DNA of 64,000 bases from Phaseolus vulgaris (Eukaryota; Streptophyta; Magnoliopsida; Fabales; Fabaceae). The notes beneath the pieces were generated by a model that did not search any database, was not told the origin of the DNA, and saw only the letters and a list, made by a program, of their open reading frames with translations. Shown here in pieces: positions 19,435 through 30,684 of this stretch. Both the position numbers and the translations under genes were made by a program. The stretch covers positions 27,160,643 through 27,224,642 of the forward strand of contig NC_023750.2 in assembly GCF_000499845.2 (NCBI RefSeq). Reading direction: 5' to 3'. How positions within the stretch are numbered: position 1 is the stretch's first letter; the number at the start of each line of letters is the position of its first letter.

Positions 19435-22309
19435 GTGCAAGGTGATAGTATGTCCATTCTCAAAGACAAAATGAAGTTACTGAAAGCTGACCTCAAAGTG
19501 TGGAACAGAAATACCTTTGGCTGCTTGGAAACTAGTAAGAAACGAATTGTTTTGGCAATTGAGGAGCTTGATGCCAAGGATGACAATGATGCCTTGGACG
19601 GGATTGGCAATTTGAGGAGGATGGAACTGGTTAGCCAGCTGGGGTTGGTTGACAAGCAGCTGGACTCTATATATAGACAAAAAGCAAGAGTGAACTGGTC
19701 CAAATATGGGGACACCAACTCAAAGTTTTTTCACTCTGCAATTAGATGGAGAAGATTAAAAAACGAGGTTAAAGGCGTTGTGATTGACTCGCAGTGGTGT
19801 GAGGAGCCGGAGGTCGTTCGCAGGGAAGCAAAACTTTTGTTTGAAAACAGATTTAAGGCCACAAAAGACTATGGTGTTACCTTAGGATCGGTGGAGTTCA
19901 AGTCCTTGTCTTTGGAGGTTAGTAGGAAAATGATTTCTGACTTCACTGAGGAAGAGGTAAGGGATGCTGTATGGCAATGTGGAGGTTCTAAGAGTCCGCG
20001 TCCGGACGGATTCAACTTTAATTTCATCAAGAAATGTTGGGACATCTTAAAAATGGATCTTATGGAAGCTGTGAGATTTTTTCAGGCTACGGGGTCTTTT
20101 CCCAAGGGTTGTAATGCATCCTTCATTGCCCTTGTCCCTAAGGTAAGAGACCCATCGTCGCTTGAACATTTTAGACCCATATCTCTTGTTGGAGCCATAT
20201 ACAAGATTATTACAAAGGTCCTGTCAATTTGGATGAAGGAAGTATGTCTACGGTCATTGATGATAGCCAATCTGCCTTCCTTAGCGACAGAGGTCTCTTG
20301 GATAGTGTGGTTATGGCTAATGAAGTTCTTGAGGAGTGTAGGAGGACCCGGAGGAGAGGTGTATGTTTTAAGGTGGACTTCGAAAAGGCGTATGATTCTG
20401 TCAGGTGGAGCTTCTTGTTTGACATGTTACGAAGGTTGGGATTCCATGAAAAGTGGATTATGTGGGTTAAAGGGTGCCTGGTCTCGTCTTCAGTGTCTGT
20501 TTTGGTTAACGGAAGTCCTATAGAGGAGTTTAAACCATCTAGGGGTTTAAGACAGGGAGACCCTCTAGCCCCTTTTCTGTTTCTAGTGGTGGCGGAAGGG
20601 CTAGCTGGGATTGTGCGCAAAGCGTTGAGTATGAGGGAGCTCACGGGGATAAAGGTAGGAAGGAACAACACTGAGTGTTGTTTACTACAGTTTGCAGATG
20701 ACACACTCTTTCTCTGCCAAGACTCCTTCAATAATATCTTCGCTATTAAGGCCATTCTCCGTTGCTTTGAAATTGCTTCAGGTTTGAAAGTCAACTTTCA
20801 CAAATCAAAGCTGGTTGGAATAAGTATGGACAACTATGTCCTGAACACCTATGCGAAAACGCTTAATTGTCATACTATGCAACTTCCTTTTCAATACTTG
20901 GGGGTAGAAGTTGGTGGTAATCCAAGGAAGAAACAGTTTTCGGAGCCGGTGGTGAAAAAATTAGAAGTTAGAATCAGTTCCTGGAAAGGCAGATCCTTAT
21001 CTATGGCAGGCCGCATTTGCTTGCTGAAATCGGTATTCACCACCGTTCCGCTCTTCTATCTATCCATTTATAAAGCGCCAGTAGCAGTTTGTAACAGAAT
21101 TACAAGTATACAAAGAAGATTCCTCTGGGGCTGGGGGAGAGAGAATAAACCCATCTCCTGGGTAAGCTGGGACAACATCTGCAAGCCTCCTGTAGAAGGC
21201 GGGTTGGGGATCAAAGAAATTAGGAGGTTTAACTCAGCTTATTGGCAAAATGGAAATGGCAACTTGTGAATCACGGGGAAGGAAAATGGAAAGACATCCT
21301 TAAGTCCAAATATTCTTTAGAACCAGGCGGTAGACAAGTTGGTCTGAAATATCAATCCTGGTGGTGGAGGTACTTAGCCAAAGTGTGTGGTGAAGGTGAG
21401 GAGGAAGGGTGGTTCCAGAAAGCTGTTAGATGGAAAGTAGGAGACGGGGGTAAAGCCAGATTCTGGGAAGACGTGTGGCTACAGGACAACAACCTTAAAT
21501 CCCTATATCCAAGACTATACACTTTGTCGCTGGACCAAGGTAAGACGGTGGGGGAGCTAGGAGGATGGGAGGATAATAGGTGGCGATGGAGGTTAAGTTG
21601 GAGGAGGGACAGATTTGAATGGGAAGGGAATATGGAGAAGGAGCTAATCTCATCGCTGTCTTTGGGAAGATTATACCAGGATGCCCAAGATTATCTTCTC
21701 TGGAAGGAAGATCTAAAAGGAATGTTCTCGGTGAAATCAGCATACTCCCTTCTAGTTCAGCATCAAACTCATGAAGCTACGGATAATGTTTTTGGCCTCT
21801 TATGGTAGTCGAAGGCCACGCCAAAAATACTTGTTACTGCTTGGAGAATCCTTCTTGACAGACTACCTACCAATGATAACCTTATAAGGAGAGGGATACA
21901 GGTGAATTCGCCATTATATGCTCTGTGTGGTTTGTCAGACGAATCATCTCAACATGTTTTCCTTGAGTGTGCACAGGCACAACGAGTATGGTCCTGTTGC
22001 TATCGTTGGATCGGCATTTTGGGGGCCAATAACAAGGACATAAGGAGTCACTTCGTAAACTTCTCTTTAGTCTACCTATCCAGTACACAAAACCAGGTAT
22101 GGAGAGGATAATGGGCGGCAATTGTTAGAAGCATTTGGGAATAGCGTAATCAGGTAGTCTTTAGAGGAGGGATCCCCGATGCAGACGAAGTTTTTCAAAA
22201 TGCTCAGCTATGGTCTTGGTTGTGGTTAAAACACAAGACAAATGGTTTCACATATGCGTTCTCAGATTGGCTCCTGAATCCCAATCACTGTCTCTCCGCA
22301 GTTATCTGA
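19435..22309 (+). pseudogene. LINE ORF2 reverse transcriptase, frameshifted
   Basis: Three frames are needed. 19435-~20230 carries the region before the palm (KARVNWSKYGDTNSKFFHS; SKSPRPDGFNFNF, where the usual GPDG is RPDG; ALVPKVRDP; FRPISLVGAIYKIITKVL). 20229-21269 carries the palm (VCFKVDFEKAYDSVRW, SRGLRQGDPLAPFLF, and LLQFADDTLFL, the catalytic FADD box). 21242 onward carries the zf-RVT part (FWEDVWL, FSVKSAYSLL, and a Cys/His cluster ALCGLSDESSQHVFLEC), with stops at 21806-21808 and near 22109 and 22143. The frame ends at TGA 22307-22309. In life it would copy LINE RNA at the target site; this copy is dead. Confidence 0.92.
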
Positions 22310-22334
22310 CAGTTGAATCCCTGTTCGCAGGTTT

Positions 22335-22892
22335 TGGAGATCGCCGGTTCATGAAACGGCGATCTCCATGTGTGCGTAGTCGGTGGTCGACGAAGGTATG
22401 GAAAGGTCAACATGATCGCCGATCGATGAAACGGCGTTCCCTATATGTGTGTAGTTGGTGGTCGTCGAAGATATACAAGGTTAACATGATCGTCGGACGA
22501 TGGAACGACGATCTCCATGCGTACGTAGTCGGTTGTCGTCGAATGTAAAGGTCAACATGATCGCCTGCGATCTCCATGTGTGCGCAGTCGGTGGTCGCCG
22601 AAGGTATGCAAAGGTCAACATGATCGCCGGTTGATGAAGCGGCGTTCTGTGAACATGATCGCCGATCGAAGAAGCGGTGTTCTCCATATGTGTGTAGTCG
22701 GAGGTTGCTGAAGTTATACAAGGACAACATGATCGCCGGTCGACGAAACGACGATCTCCATGCGCGTAGTCGGTGGTCGCCGTAGGTATGAAAAGATCAA
22801 CATGATCGCCGGTTGATGAAGTGGCATTCTCCATTGGTCAACATGATCGCCGATCGGTGAAGCGGCTTTCACCACATGTGTAATCGGTGGTC
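22335..22892. repeat. Minisatellite of palindromic units in the LINE 3' region
   Basis: Eight or nine diverged copies of a ~65-80-bp unit around AACATGATCGCCGGTCGATG and AAACGGCGATCTCCATGTG, separated by GTAGTCGGTGGTCGCCGAAG. The first unit holds a perfect 11-bp inverted repeat, GGAGATCGCCG / CGGCGATCTCC, separated by 10 bp (22337-22368). Confidence 0.88.
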
Positions 22893-23085
22893 GCCAATGT
22901 TGGTTATTTTTTGGGTAGGGTTTTCTCACTTTAAGGTTGTTCTGCTCCAACCATAAAGGAGAGTTTCGCTTGTGGATGATATAGGAAGTCCACTTTTGGT
23001 TACTGTATATGGGTTGGGATACCCCTGAAGTATCCCCTTTAAGTTTATTTATTCTTTGCTGATAAAAAAATAAATAAATCTATAC

Positions 23086-23731
23086 CTATATACAAAGGGG
23101 ATTCCCCTCTTAACTGCTCTTAATTGTTTTTCCTATTTTATCCTTATATTAATATTTAATTTTATTATTGTATTAAGGTCATTGTGTCATTTCTTATTCT
23201 CCTCTTAACTGCTCTTAATTTTTATTTTTCATTTTATCTTTACTTAATAATTTATTGTATTAATTTATTTTGGTTATTTGGACATTTTATAATTTCAAAA
23301 ATTAATAAAATAATTTTTTTAATTTTAAAATTTATTTTATTTGTTATTATTTAATGGAGAGTGGAGAGAGTGGAGAGATTGATTAGTTACTTTTCTGTTT
23401 TAAAGATCTTCTTCTCTATTAAATAAAAAATTAAAGATATTTGTAATATTTTGTGGGCCACTTTAGCAGGAGAGTGGAGATTTGGTACGTTACTTTTCTG
23501 ATTTAAACTGATATTATTTTTTATTAAAATTGTATAATTTTGAAATTGATTTAAGAAACAGATTTTATGATTCTCCACTACACATAACCCACGACTCCTA
23601 CTTCCCACTTTCTCTCTCCTATATAGGTACCTACTTCCCACTTTCTTTCATTCATTCTCTTTACCATATGTAACTTTTAATTACCGCTCTCCACTATTTT
23701 ATTAACCTACTCTTTAACTGTATACTCTTTA
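23086..23731. other. AT-rich stretch, no gene seen
   Basis: Contains short duplications: CTCTTAACTGCTCTTAATT occurs near 23112 and 23202, and GGAGAGTGGAGA-type repeats near 23353 and 23471. No coding region that I can support. Confidence 0.6.
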
Positions 23732-24377
23732 ACTCACACGAAGAAACGTCCCAGATGGGGTCAGGGCGTTGTGAGGCCCTCCACGTGTACGACAGCCAGG
23801 TCAGAATAGAAACACCATTTAGTCAGGTACCAGGTAATTAAATTCATTTAATACAGTTTCTGTTTCGAGCGTTTAAGGTACTATAAAGGCTCCCAAGCGT
23901 TTCAACGTCTTAAATGCGCTACGTTTTCTAATTAGACGCGTTAATTAAGTGGGTTACGTTTTATGATTAAAAGCGCTTTAAGGCGCTTTAAATGTTTGGG
24001 TAGTTTAAATAGCGTCGAGAATGTTGGAAACAGGGTTCGAACTTTTGGCTAATTTTCCAGAACCACTCTAGTTGCTTGCTCGAGCCTTGAGGTTACGCAC
24101 AAGGGACTAGGGAAGGATTTTTGCCAGAACGAGAAAATATACACTAGACACAGTTTCCTTTTTACCACCTTCAGAGTGCCATACGCGGTGCTCCGATATG
24201 GAGGTGCATAGTTTTTGGTGTTTCTTGCTGGCTGACTTGAGCGTCGGAGTGCAAACGGCCTCTAGGGCGCCCTTTTTGTCCTTCTTTGCAGGAATCCACA
24301 GGTGATCAGTGGGAAGGAGTCCCTAGCAGACGGTCGAGGTCGCGCACGAAGACATCCCAGGTCAACCGGACGGAACA
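23732..24377 (+). repeat. Family B LTR fragment (3' ~610 bp of LTR)
   Basis: Aligns from ACTCACACGAAGAAA (52098 in the complete LTR) to the LTR end CGGAACA at 24377. The first ~575 bp of the LTR is absent. AT-rich minisatellite follows, not a primer binding site, so the neighbouring internal sequence is gone. It could be the remnant 5' LTR of TE-5 (whose internal sequence resumes at 30357) or a separate insertion. Confidence 0.82.
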
Positions 24378-24562
24378 AATATGAATATAATTTATATTAT
24401 TATTATAAATTATATTAATAATAAAATGTATAAATTATATGATTAATAATAAGTTTAAATTATATTAATAATAATATGTATAAATTATATTAGTAATAAT
24501 AAGTTTAAATTATATTAATAATAATATGTATAAATTATATTAATAATAATATGTATAAATTA
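24378..24562. repeat. AT-rich minisatellite, left half
   Basis: Repeats of about 25 bp of the type AATTATATTAATAATAATAT-GTATA. The array continues at 30214-30320; TE-4 sits in it. Confidence 0.8.
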
Positions 24563-24720
24563 TGTACCGCCCTGGTAGTCGGAAGTGATGACGTGGTATC
24601 AAGCTACTGTATAGGCGTGTGATGAGACGCCAGGTTGGCAGAAGGGAAGGAGGTCGGGGGGGGCTCGTGTAGTCGCCTGTTATTAAGTTGGCGTGCTCCG
24701 ATCTCCAGCGCACCAGAGCC
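24563..24720 (+). repeat. TE-4 5' LTR remnant (158 bp)
   Basis: Nearly identical to the first 158 bp of the TE-4 3' LTR at 29321. It breaks off at CCAGAGCC, where AATAAAGAAGAG of the post-pol region follows. Confidence 0.9.
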
Positions 24721-25023
24721 AATAAAGAAGAGTTTTGAAGCTTAAAGTTGTTTTAGATTGCATGCTTGTTGTTTTTCGAAAGTTTTGAAGAAAGACCTTG
24801 TCACTTATATCTGATTTAAGGCAAGTCAAAGATATATTGCATGCTTTCTAGAAAGTTTCTAAGTCCCCATCGTCCTTCGGCGATTGGCGGCATCAGTTAA
24901 AGTTAAAGTCCTCATCGTCTTTCGGGGATCGGAGGCACCAGTTAAAAGACCTCAACGCCCTCGCGCGTCCTGAGGCGAGATAAAGACCTCCTCGCCGTCG
25001 AGCGAGTGCAGGCGAGGAAGAGC

Positions 25024-25412
25024 AAAAAGTCCTCAGTGTTTCTGGGGGAGAGGAGATGTAACCCCTGGGGCAATGTAGAGGCACCAGCAAAAAGTCCTCA
25101 GTGTTTCTGGGGGAGAGGAGATGTAGCCCCTGGGGCAATGTAGAGGCACCAGTAAAAAGTCCTCAGTGTTTCCAGAGGAGAGAAGATGTAGCCTCTGGGG
25201 CAATGTAGAGGCACCAGTAAAAAGTCCTCAGTGTTTCCAGAGGAGAGAAGATGTAGCCTCTGGGGCAATGTAGAGGCACCAGTAAAAAGTCCTCAGTGTT
25301 TCCAGAGGAGAGAAGATGTAGCCTCTGGGGCAATGTAGAGGCACCAGCGAAAAGTCCTCAGTGCTTCTAGGGGAGAGAAGATGTAACCCCTGGGGTAATG
25401 TAGAGGCACGAG
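25024..25412. repeat. 65-bp minisatellite in TE-4 (six units)
   Basis: Units start at 25024, 25089, 25154, 25219, 25284 and 25349, each AAAAAGTCCTCAGTGTTTC...AATGTAGAGGCACCAG. 37-bp units related to the TE-1 array follow at 25411-25510. TE-6 has four 65-bp units at the same place. Confidence 0.92.
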
Positions 25413-26116
25413 TTAAAGACCTTCTCGCCGAGGAGCGAGTTCAGGCGAGTTAAAGACCTTCTCGCCGACGAGCGAGTTCAGGCAAGAGAAAATCCCTCTC
25501 GTCTTGAAGGAGTTCAGGTATGGTGTAAAGGGTGGAAGAAGTTTGTTGGGTGGCTAAGGCAGGTTCGAAGAGAACGCCTAGCCACCTGGTCTTTTGTTCT
25601 GAAGCTCAGAAAGGTAGAGAAGGATCCGAAAGGCGCCTCTACCCCAGACAAGGGAACAATGGCCAAGTTGAGAAGGCAAGAGGAAGCTGGAATCGCCAAG
25701 AGTCTTTGGCGACCAGGAGAAATTCAAGCAACGGCGAGAAAGTCAAAGACTCGTTTTGATGAAGCAGATCGGGTGAGCTGTGTCTTAAGCCATTAGTTGA
25801 GTTGAAGTTCGTTATTTGAAGAGCGATTTTATCCTAAGGTTCGTTACCTTGGAGTTGCGAGTTGTTAGAGTGTTATTGTTCGAAAGTCGGCGGTTCGAAG
25901 CAGTTAAGTATATGTTTGCGCTTACGAAAGTCACTAAGTTAATTTCGTTGAAGTGAGTTACACAAGAAGAGACAAAGCAGACAGAGAAGTTAAAAGAAGA
26001 AGTACAGAAGCTTTGCAATAAAGTAAACACCAGTTCAGAGTACATGTACAAATAAAGAGAGAGTTTATTACAAGTATAAGAGAAAGACAAAGGAATAATA
26101 GATGGAGGGAAGCCAA

Positions 26117-28728
26117 TCAATCTTCAGAAGGAACAACCTTCCCATCCACCACCACGTTGTTGAGGGACACCATGGTAAGATCTAAATCGGGATACAGGCA
26201 GGCGAACTGTTCCCGGGTGGCCTCGAATCCAGCAGCAAGAATCTGGGCAGAGCTCAGCTCAAGTTCTTCGATCTGTTTCTTTAGCCCCTCATTCTGCTGC
26301 TTCAGCTCTTCAGCTTGTTTCTTAAGTTCTTCAATGGTTTCCTGAGCTTGAAGAAGGTCTTCAGCAACCTTCTTGGATTCTGCCTGCACCTGGGCCAGTT
26401 CGACGGCGATCTTCCCGTTTTCTTCGTTGGCTTCAGCGAGCTTGGCCATGGTGTCGTCTCTCTCCTTTTCCACCTTCCCCATGAAGACCTCCCGATCGGC
26501 TGACCTTTGTTCGAGCTTCTTTACCTTGGCGGCGTCAGCTTTGATCAACGTCTCCAGGTCAGCCACTTTGACGCGATAAGGTACCAGCTTGCTCTCCAGC
26601 TCAATCTTCTCTTGAGCCAAGAGCTGCACCTTATGGTGTAGATCGGTGGCCTCCTTGCGTGCCACCCGGAGCTCGGTGCTCATAGCATCTTCAACTCGGG
26701 AGTGTTCGATCTCGGCGAGTGTTAGATTGCAGGATAACCTCTCCGCCTCAATCCTTATGGTGCTATTTTCAGTTCGGAGTGCGAAGAGGTCATCCTGGAG
26801 CTTCCTGGTGGAACTCTCCACAGCTTTAGATATGATGGAGGGGAAATCCTCCGCCATCATCTTCAGTTTTGCTGAGAAGGGCTCCCACATCCTCTTAACC
26901 TCAAGAGAGAGGTTTGCTTGTGGAGACACCGGGTGGGCTTGTTGTTGGTTTTCGCCGCCACCTTCTTGAGTTCGCTGTTCTTTGGGTGCTTTTTGGCGTG
27001 GTGGCGACGTCGGGGATTCAGTAATAAGGATTGGAGAGTGGTGAGCACCTTCATCCCCGACTGGTGCAGCGTTTGCGGTTGAGGCGTTTGAAGGAGGACC
27101 CCCTCCAGCTGATACATAAGGCGTGGAGGCGCTCGGGGGGTTCTCTATGAAGTTAGGCTCGGGGGCCTCAACCACAGGAAGTGCGGACGCCAGTGGAACC
27201 GCTTGGACTGGCGAGGTGGGAGTTGGTGGAGGAAGCGACGATGGAGGCGGAGCGGGTGTGGAAGGTGGTGTTGATGTTGGAAGAGGAGGTGGAGCGGATG
27301 GTGAAGAAGGCGCCACCCTCTTCCTCTTGGTGATGAGGCCATCTTCAGTCACCTCATCGTCTTCTTCTTCCTCATGGACTACTTGGGGGGCTTTCCTCTT
27401 TGGTTTCCTGAGGATAAGCTTTTTGCGCTGATTGGCGGGCTGGGCCTCGGGAGGAGTTGGGCCTTTGGCTGGCGATCTGCCCTGTGTGGCGGCGATCTCC
27501 ACCACCGAGTTTGGCACGGTTTGAGAACCCGATGCCAACCCGTGGGCTCGGGCGAGCGCCCTCAGTTCAGCTAATTTCCCTTGGCCCAACATGCGATCTG
27601 CATAATGCAAAGGTGCATGGGTTAGTTCAGAAAAGAAGGTAAACAGATAAGGTAGTATGCAGCAAAAGCAGATAAGTGGTGCGGAAAATAAAACCAAAGT
27701 CTTGTGCACAACACACAAGACGCCCAGAAACAGTTAGTGGAGGTAATGTCAAAGTGAAGACTTAGACGTTGAGGTGAGTTCTAACCTATGCGAACTTCGA
27801 GTTGATCTTCGAAAAACTCGTAGGAGATGAGCGTGGTGGTGAGGAAGGTAATATTGGTGTCTGCTACGCTTTTCCAGAAGAAGCAGAGATCCTTGTCCAA
27901 AGCACCCATGCTGTCAGGACTCCTTGGCCTCCTGAAGCTTCCTTTGGACTCTTTATTCCCCTTGTTTACCCAATACAAGGGGAAGCCGTCGAGCAGTGAG
28001 GCGTCCTTGTCATTTGGGCGCACCTGGACGAACTTGCCCTTCCAGTATTTGTAAGATTGCTGGAAGATAGAGAGGATTGACCTCCCAGCAATCCCGTTAA
28101 GGCTCACCCATAGGCGATCTCCTGGGTGCTTGGCTTCAAAAAGGAAGAGAAAGTCGTCCACTGACACTGGCAACCCCAGATGGTCGCACATGATCTGGAA
28201 CGCCCGCACGAACGCCCAGCTGTTGGGATGGAGCTGGGCGGCGGCGATGTTGAGCTCGGTGAGAAGCTCCCTTTCAAAACGAGTGAAGGGAAACCTAAGT
28301 TTCACCTTCTTGAACAGAGTGGTGTAGACGAAGCAGAACAACCCGCCGTTGTTCCCCTTGTCGTCGGTGCACACTGGCAGGTCGGGGGGGCAAGGTAGCA
28401 CCATCATCTTTTCGTCGTGCTCCTTGTGGAACGACAGGTGAGGCTCATCCCCTTTCGTCAATCGAAGAACCGCCCCAGCAGAGTTTACTGAGGAGGTTTC
28501 CTTCAGCAAGGTCGGGGTGGCCCATGGGTATAATTTTTTGAAATCTGAGGAAGGAACGGAGGCTCCTCCGGCGACAGGCGGAGTAGCCTGAGCCAAGTTG
28601 GGGCGGGAGGGTGCAGGCCTCTCAGCCTGAGAAGAAGAAGCACCACGTGCTCGCGGTGGGTTGTGTGCTTGAGTTGATGGGTTTCGTGACAAGGGAGGAG
28701 GATTTGGGGTGATCTTTGAGCGAGTCAT
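26117..28728 (-). CDS. TE-4 antisense gene, spliced, intact 807 aa
   Basis: ATG at 28728. Exon 1 is 28728-27786, the intron 27785-27598 (188 nt, GTTAGA...TATGCAG), exon 2 27597-26117. 943 + 1481 = 2424 nt make 807 codons plus stop. A leader intron of 232 nt (28968-28737, GTACTCC...CTCTGCAG) precedes the ATG. Residues ~60-300 form the 'putative gypsy type transposon' domain (LYPWATPTLLKE, FTRFERELLTELN, LDGFPLYWVNKG). Exon 2 gives a basic stretch (KKLILRKPKRK), an acidic stretch, a likely nuclear signal (TKRKRVAP), a Pro/Ser-rich linker, then ~200 residues of coiled coil and the end NVVVDGKVVPSED. It is the only open gene left in TE-4. No enzymatic motif is visible. The role is unknown; binding of DNA, RNA or gag products is possible but is inference. 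Confidence 0.85.
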
Positions 28729-29303
28729 TGCGGAAGCTGCAGAGGAAAAAGGAAAGAAAAGGTGATCAGGGTTCGCAGAGGCTGACTCGATCGTGAAAGA
28801 AGGGTGAAAAACGAACGAACGAAGGTTCGTTGTAACGAAGACGAAGCCCTAAGTTACGAGAAAGGAGAAATAGAAAAAACAGCCCACAGCGTATGCATCA
28901 GACAGTTAATGGATGATGCGAATCGGTGAAAATGCAGGAAAAACCAGCAGAAGAAGTAAAGGGAGTACCTTTTTATGATCGGAAGAATGATGAAGGAAGT
29001 TGGTGATTCAGGAGGTTGAAGAACGTCGTAAGTTTTTGCAGAAGAAAGTTGAAGCGTCTGAGAGAACGAAGAAGTGATGGAACAGTGAAGTGAAATGGGT
29101 TTAAGGGTTTTTCGAATGGGTTTGAGAAGCGCAAACGGCAATTAAAGGTAACCGTTGATGAAGCCACGTGTCGAGCGATTGGAGGAGTGGTTGGTGGAGC
29201 GTCAGGAAAGCAGAAAGTACAACCGCTTGGAATTCTGCGCCAGCGCCACGTAGATCGGTATTGACGTGACTCCTTTAGTCTTTTCGCTGGACAAGTCTTC
29301 GCT

Positions 29304-29320
29304 TAAGACTGGGGGGCTTG
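29304..29320 (+). other. Polypurine tract (TE-4)
   Basis: TAAGACTGGGGGGCTTG lies directly before the LTR start TGTACCG; the same string precedes the 3' LTRs of TE-5 and TE-6. It primes plus-strand DNA in LTR elements. Confidence 0.8.
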
Positions 29321-30213
29321 TGTACCGCCCTGGTAGTCGGAAGTGATGACGTGGTATCAAGCTACTGTATAGGCGTGTGATGAGACGCCAGGTTGGCAGA
29401 AGGGAAGGAGGTCGGGGGGGGCTCGTGTAGTCGCCAGTTATTAAGTTGGCGTGCTCCGATCTCCAGCGCACCAGAGCCGGCGGTCACCAAGTTGAAGATG
29501 AAGTCGCCAGATATGAATCCAGGCGACCAAGTGATTAGAGATCGCCGAAACAAGGACATCGCCGGAGATGAGGGGAGATAGACATTTCCCTGCTGGCCAG
29601 AGGATGAGGTCGGGGGACAGCTTGCTTGAGCATACACGGTGAAACAGGCGGTGCAGATCATGAAGGCGGCCGGCGAGACCACAGGGAAGGTGTATACGAA
29701 GGCACCCTGACTCGCCAATCCCAGTAGAGATCACGCTCCAAGACAACTATGCACTGAGTAGTATCATGCATAAGTAACTTAGCCAAAAGAGAGTCAGAAG
29801 CAGCGCCCAAGTCAAGGAGGCTCCAGATGATGGCACATGTACAGCTGGATGCGAGTCACGTGTCCAGGTCTGTAACTGCCAGGAGAGAGAAAGTGTCCAG
29901 GTATATAAGAGTTTCCCAACGAACTTCTGAGGTACGCACGTTCAGATTGTCTTCTTTACGCTTGCGAGTTCTTGAGTATACTAAGAGAGAACTGGTTCAC
30001 GGTTCCTTGAGAGTTTTGAGTGTTACTCTTAGTAATTGGTGGTTCGGTCACTGACTTGGGCGTTGGAGTGCGATCGGCCGCAGCGGCGCCGCTCTGTTCT
30101 TTTTGCAGGTTCTTGAGGTGGATCGCGGCGAAGGACGGAGGCAAACGCGGCGCATACGTCGATCCAAGTTTGACGAGGCAAAGCTCCAGTGTTCTGGTCA
30201 ACAGGCAAGATCA
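29321..30213 (+). repeat. TE-4 3' LTR (893 bp, complete)
   Basis: TGTACCGCCC...GGCAAGATCA. TATA region GTATATAAGA at 29901-29910. G-box-like CACGTG sites lie near 29859. The U5 motif CTGACTTGGGCGTTGGAGTG lies near 30052. Followed by the duplication AATTA. Confidence 0.93.
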
Positions 30214-30356
30214 AATTATATTACTAATATGTATAAATTATATTAGTAATAATATGTATAAATTGTAATAATAATAATATGTATAAATTGTATTAATAAT
30301 AATAAGTATAATAAAAATGGTAATATGACCAAAGAACTTGTCTGGTCTAGTGATTA
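30214..30356. repeat. AT-rich minisatellite, right half
   Basis: Continues the ATATGTATAAATT / TAATAATAATA repeats of 24378-24562 to about 30320, then ~36 bp of unrecognised sequence up to the start of TE-5 pol homology. Confidence 0.75.
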
Positions 30357-30684
30357 ATGAGATACCAGGCGTTGGAGAAGGCAGCATTGGCGGTGGTGTT
30401 TTCAGCCAGGAGGCTCCGTCATTACTTCCACAGCTTTACGGTGGTAGTGATGACGAACCTCCCTATACAGAAGGTGCTGCAGAAGCCTGACGTAGCTGGA
30501 AGGATGGTGCGCTGGGCGGTGGAGTTATCAGAATTCGACATCCAGTATGAGCCCAGAGGATCCATCAAGGGGCAAGTATACGCGGATTTTGTGGCAGAAC
30601 TCTCGCCCGGAGGTGAACAAGAGGTGGAGGCGGGCTCGCGGTGGTTACTCTCGTGGACGGCTCCTCCAATCAGCAGGGAAGTGG
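30357..30684 (+). pseudogene. TE-5 RNase H (first), 5'-truncated
   Basis: Begins at YQALEKAALAVVFSARRLRH and runs to YADFVAELSPGGEQEVE, then the start of the second RNase H (DGSSNQQ). One base is missing just before DGSS (near 30652) relative to TE-2, so the frame shifts. Reverse transcriptase and everything upstream is absent. Confidence 0.85.

Larger units (their letters stand above)
19422..23085 (+). mobile_element. LINE (L1-type non-LTR retrotransposon), 3' part
   Basis: The sequence starts mid-ORF directly after the TE-2 LTR end. It carries reverse transcriptase, a zf-RVT region and a C-terminal tail, then a 3' untranslated part with a minisatellite. It ends with ...GGATACCCCTGAAGTATCCC and a GCTGATAAAAAAATAAATAA tail near 23056-23080, typical of plant L1-type LINEs. 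The endonuclease and first ORF are absent, most simply because TE-2 inserted here and the other side was lost in the TE-1/TE-2 deletion. Confidence 0.88.
24563..30213 (+). mobile_element. TE-4: family A element with gag-pol deleted
   Basis: Starts TGTACCGCCC at 24563, ends GATCA at 30213, and is flanked by the perfect 5-bp duplication AATTA (24558-24562 and 30214-30218). The 5' LTR is cut after 158 bp and joined at 24720/24721 to the AATAAA of the post-pol block, so leader, gag and all of pol are gone. What remains is the minisatellite region, an intact antisense gene, the polypurine tract and a complete 3' LTR. A truncated 5' LTR with perfect duplications means that the deletion came after insertion. 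Confidence 0.9.

Noticed and set aside
24540..24722. Short minus-strand ORF rich in Pro/Arg near the TE-4 start, repeated at 29202-29471
   Set aside because: It lies in the family A LTR and recurs with every LTR copy; no coding evidence.
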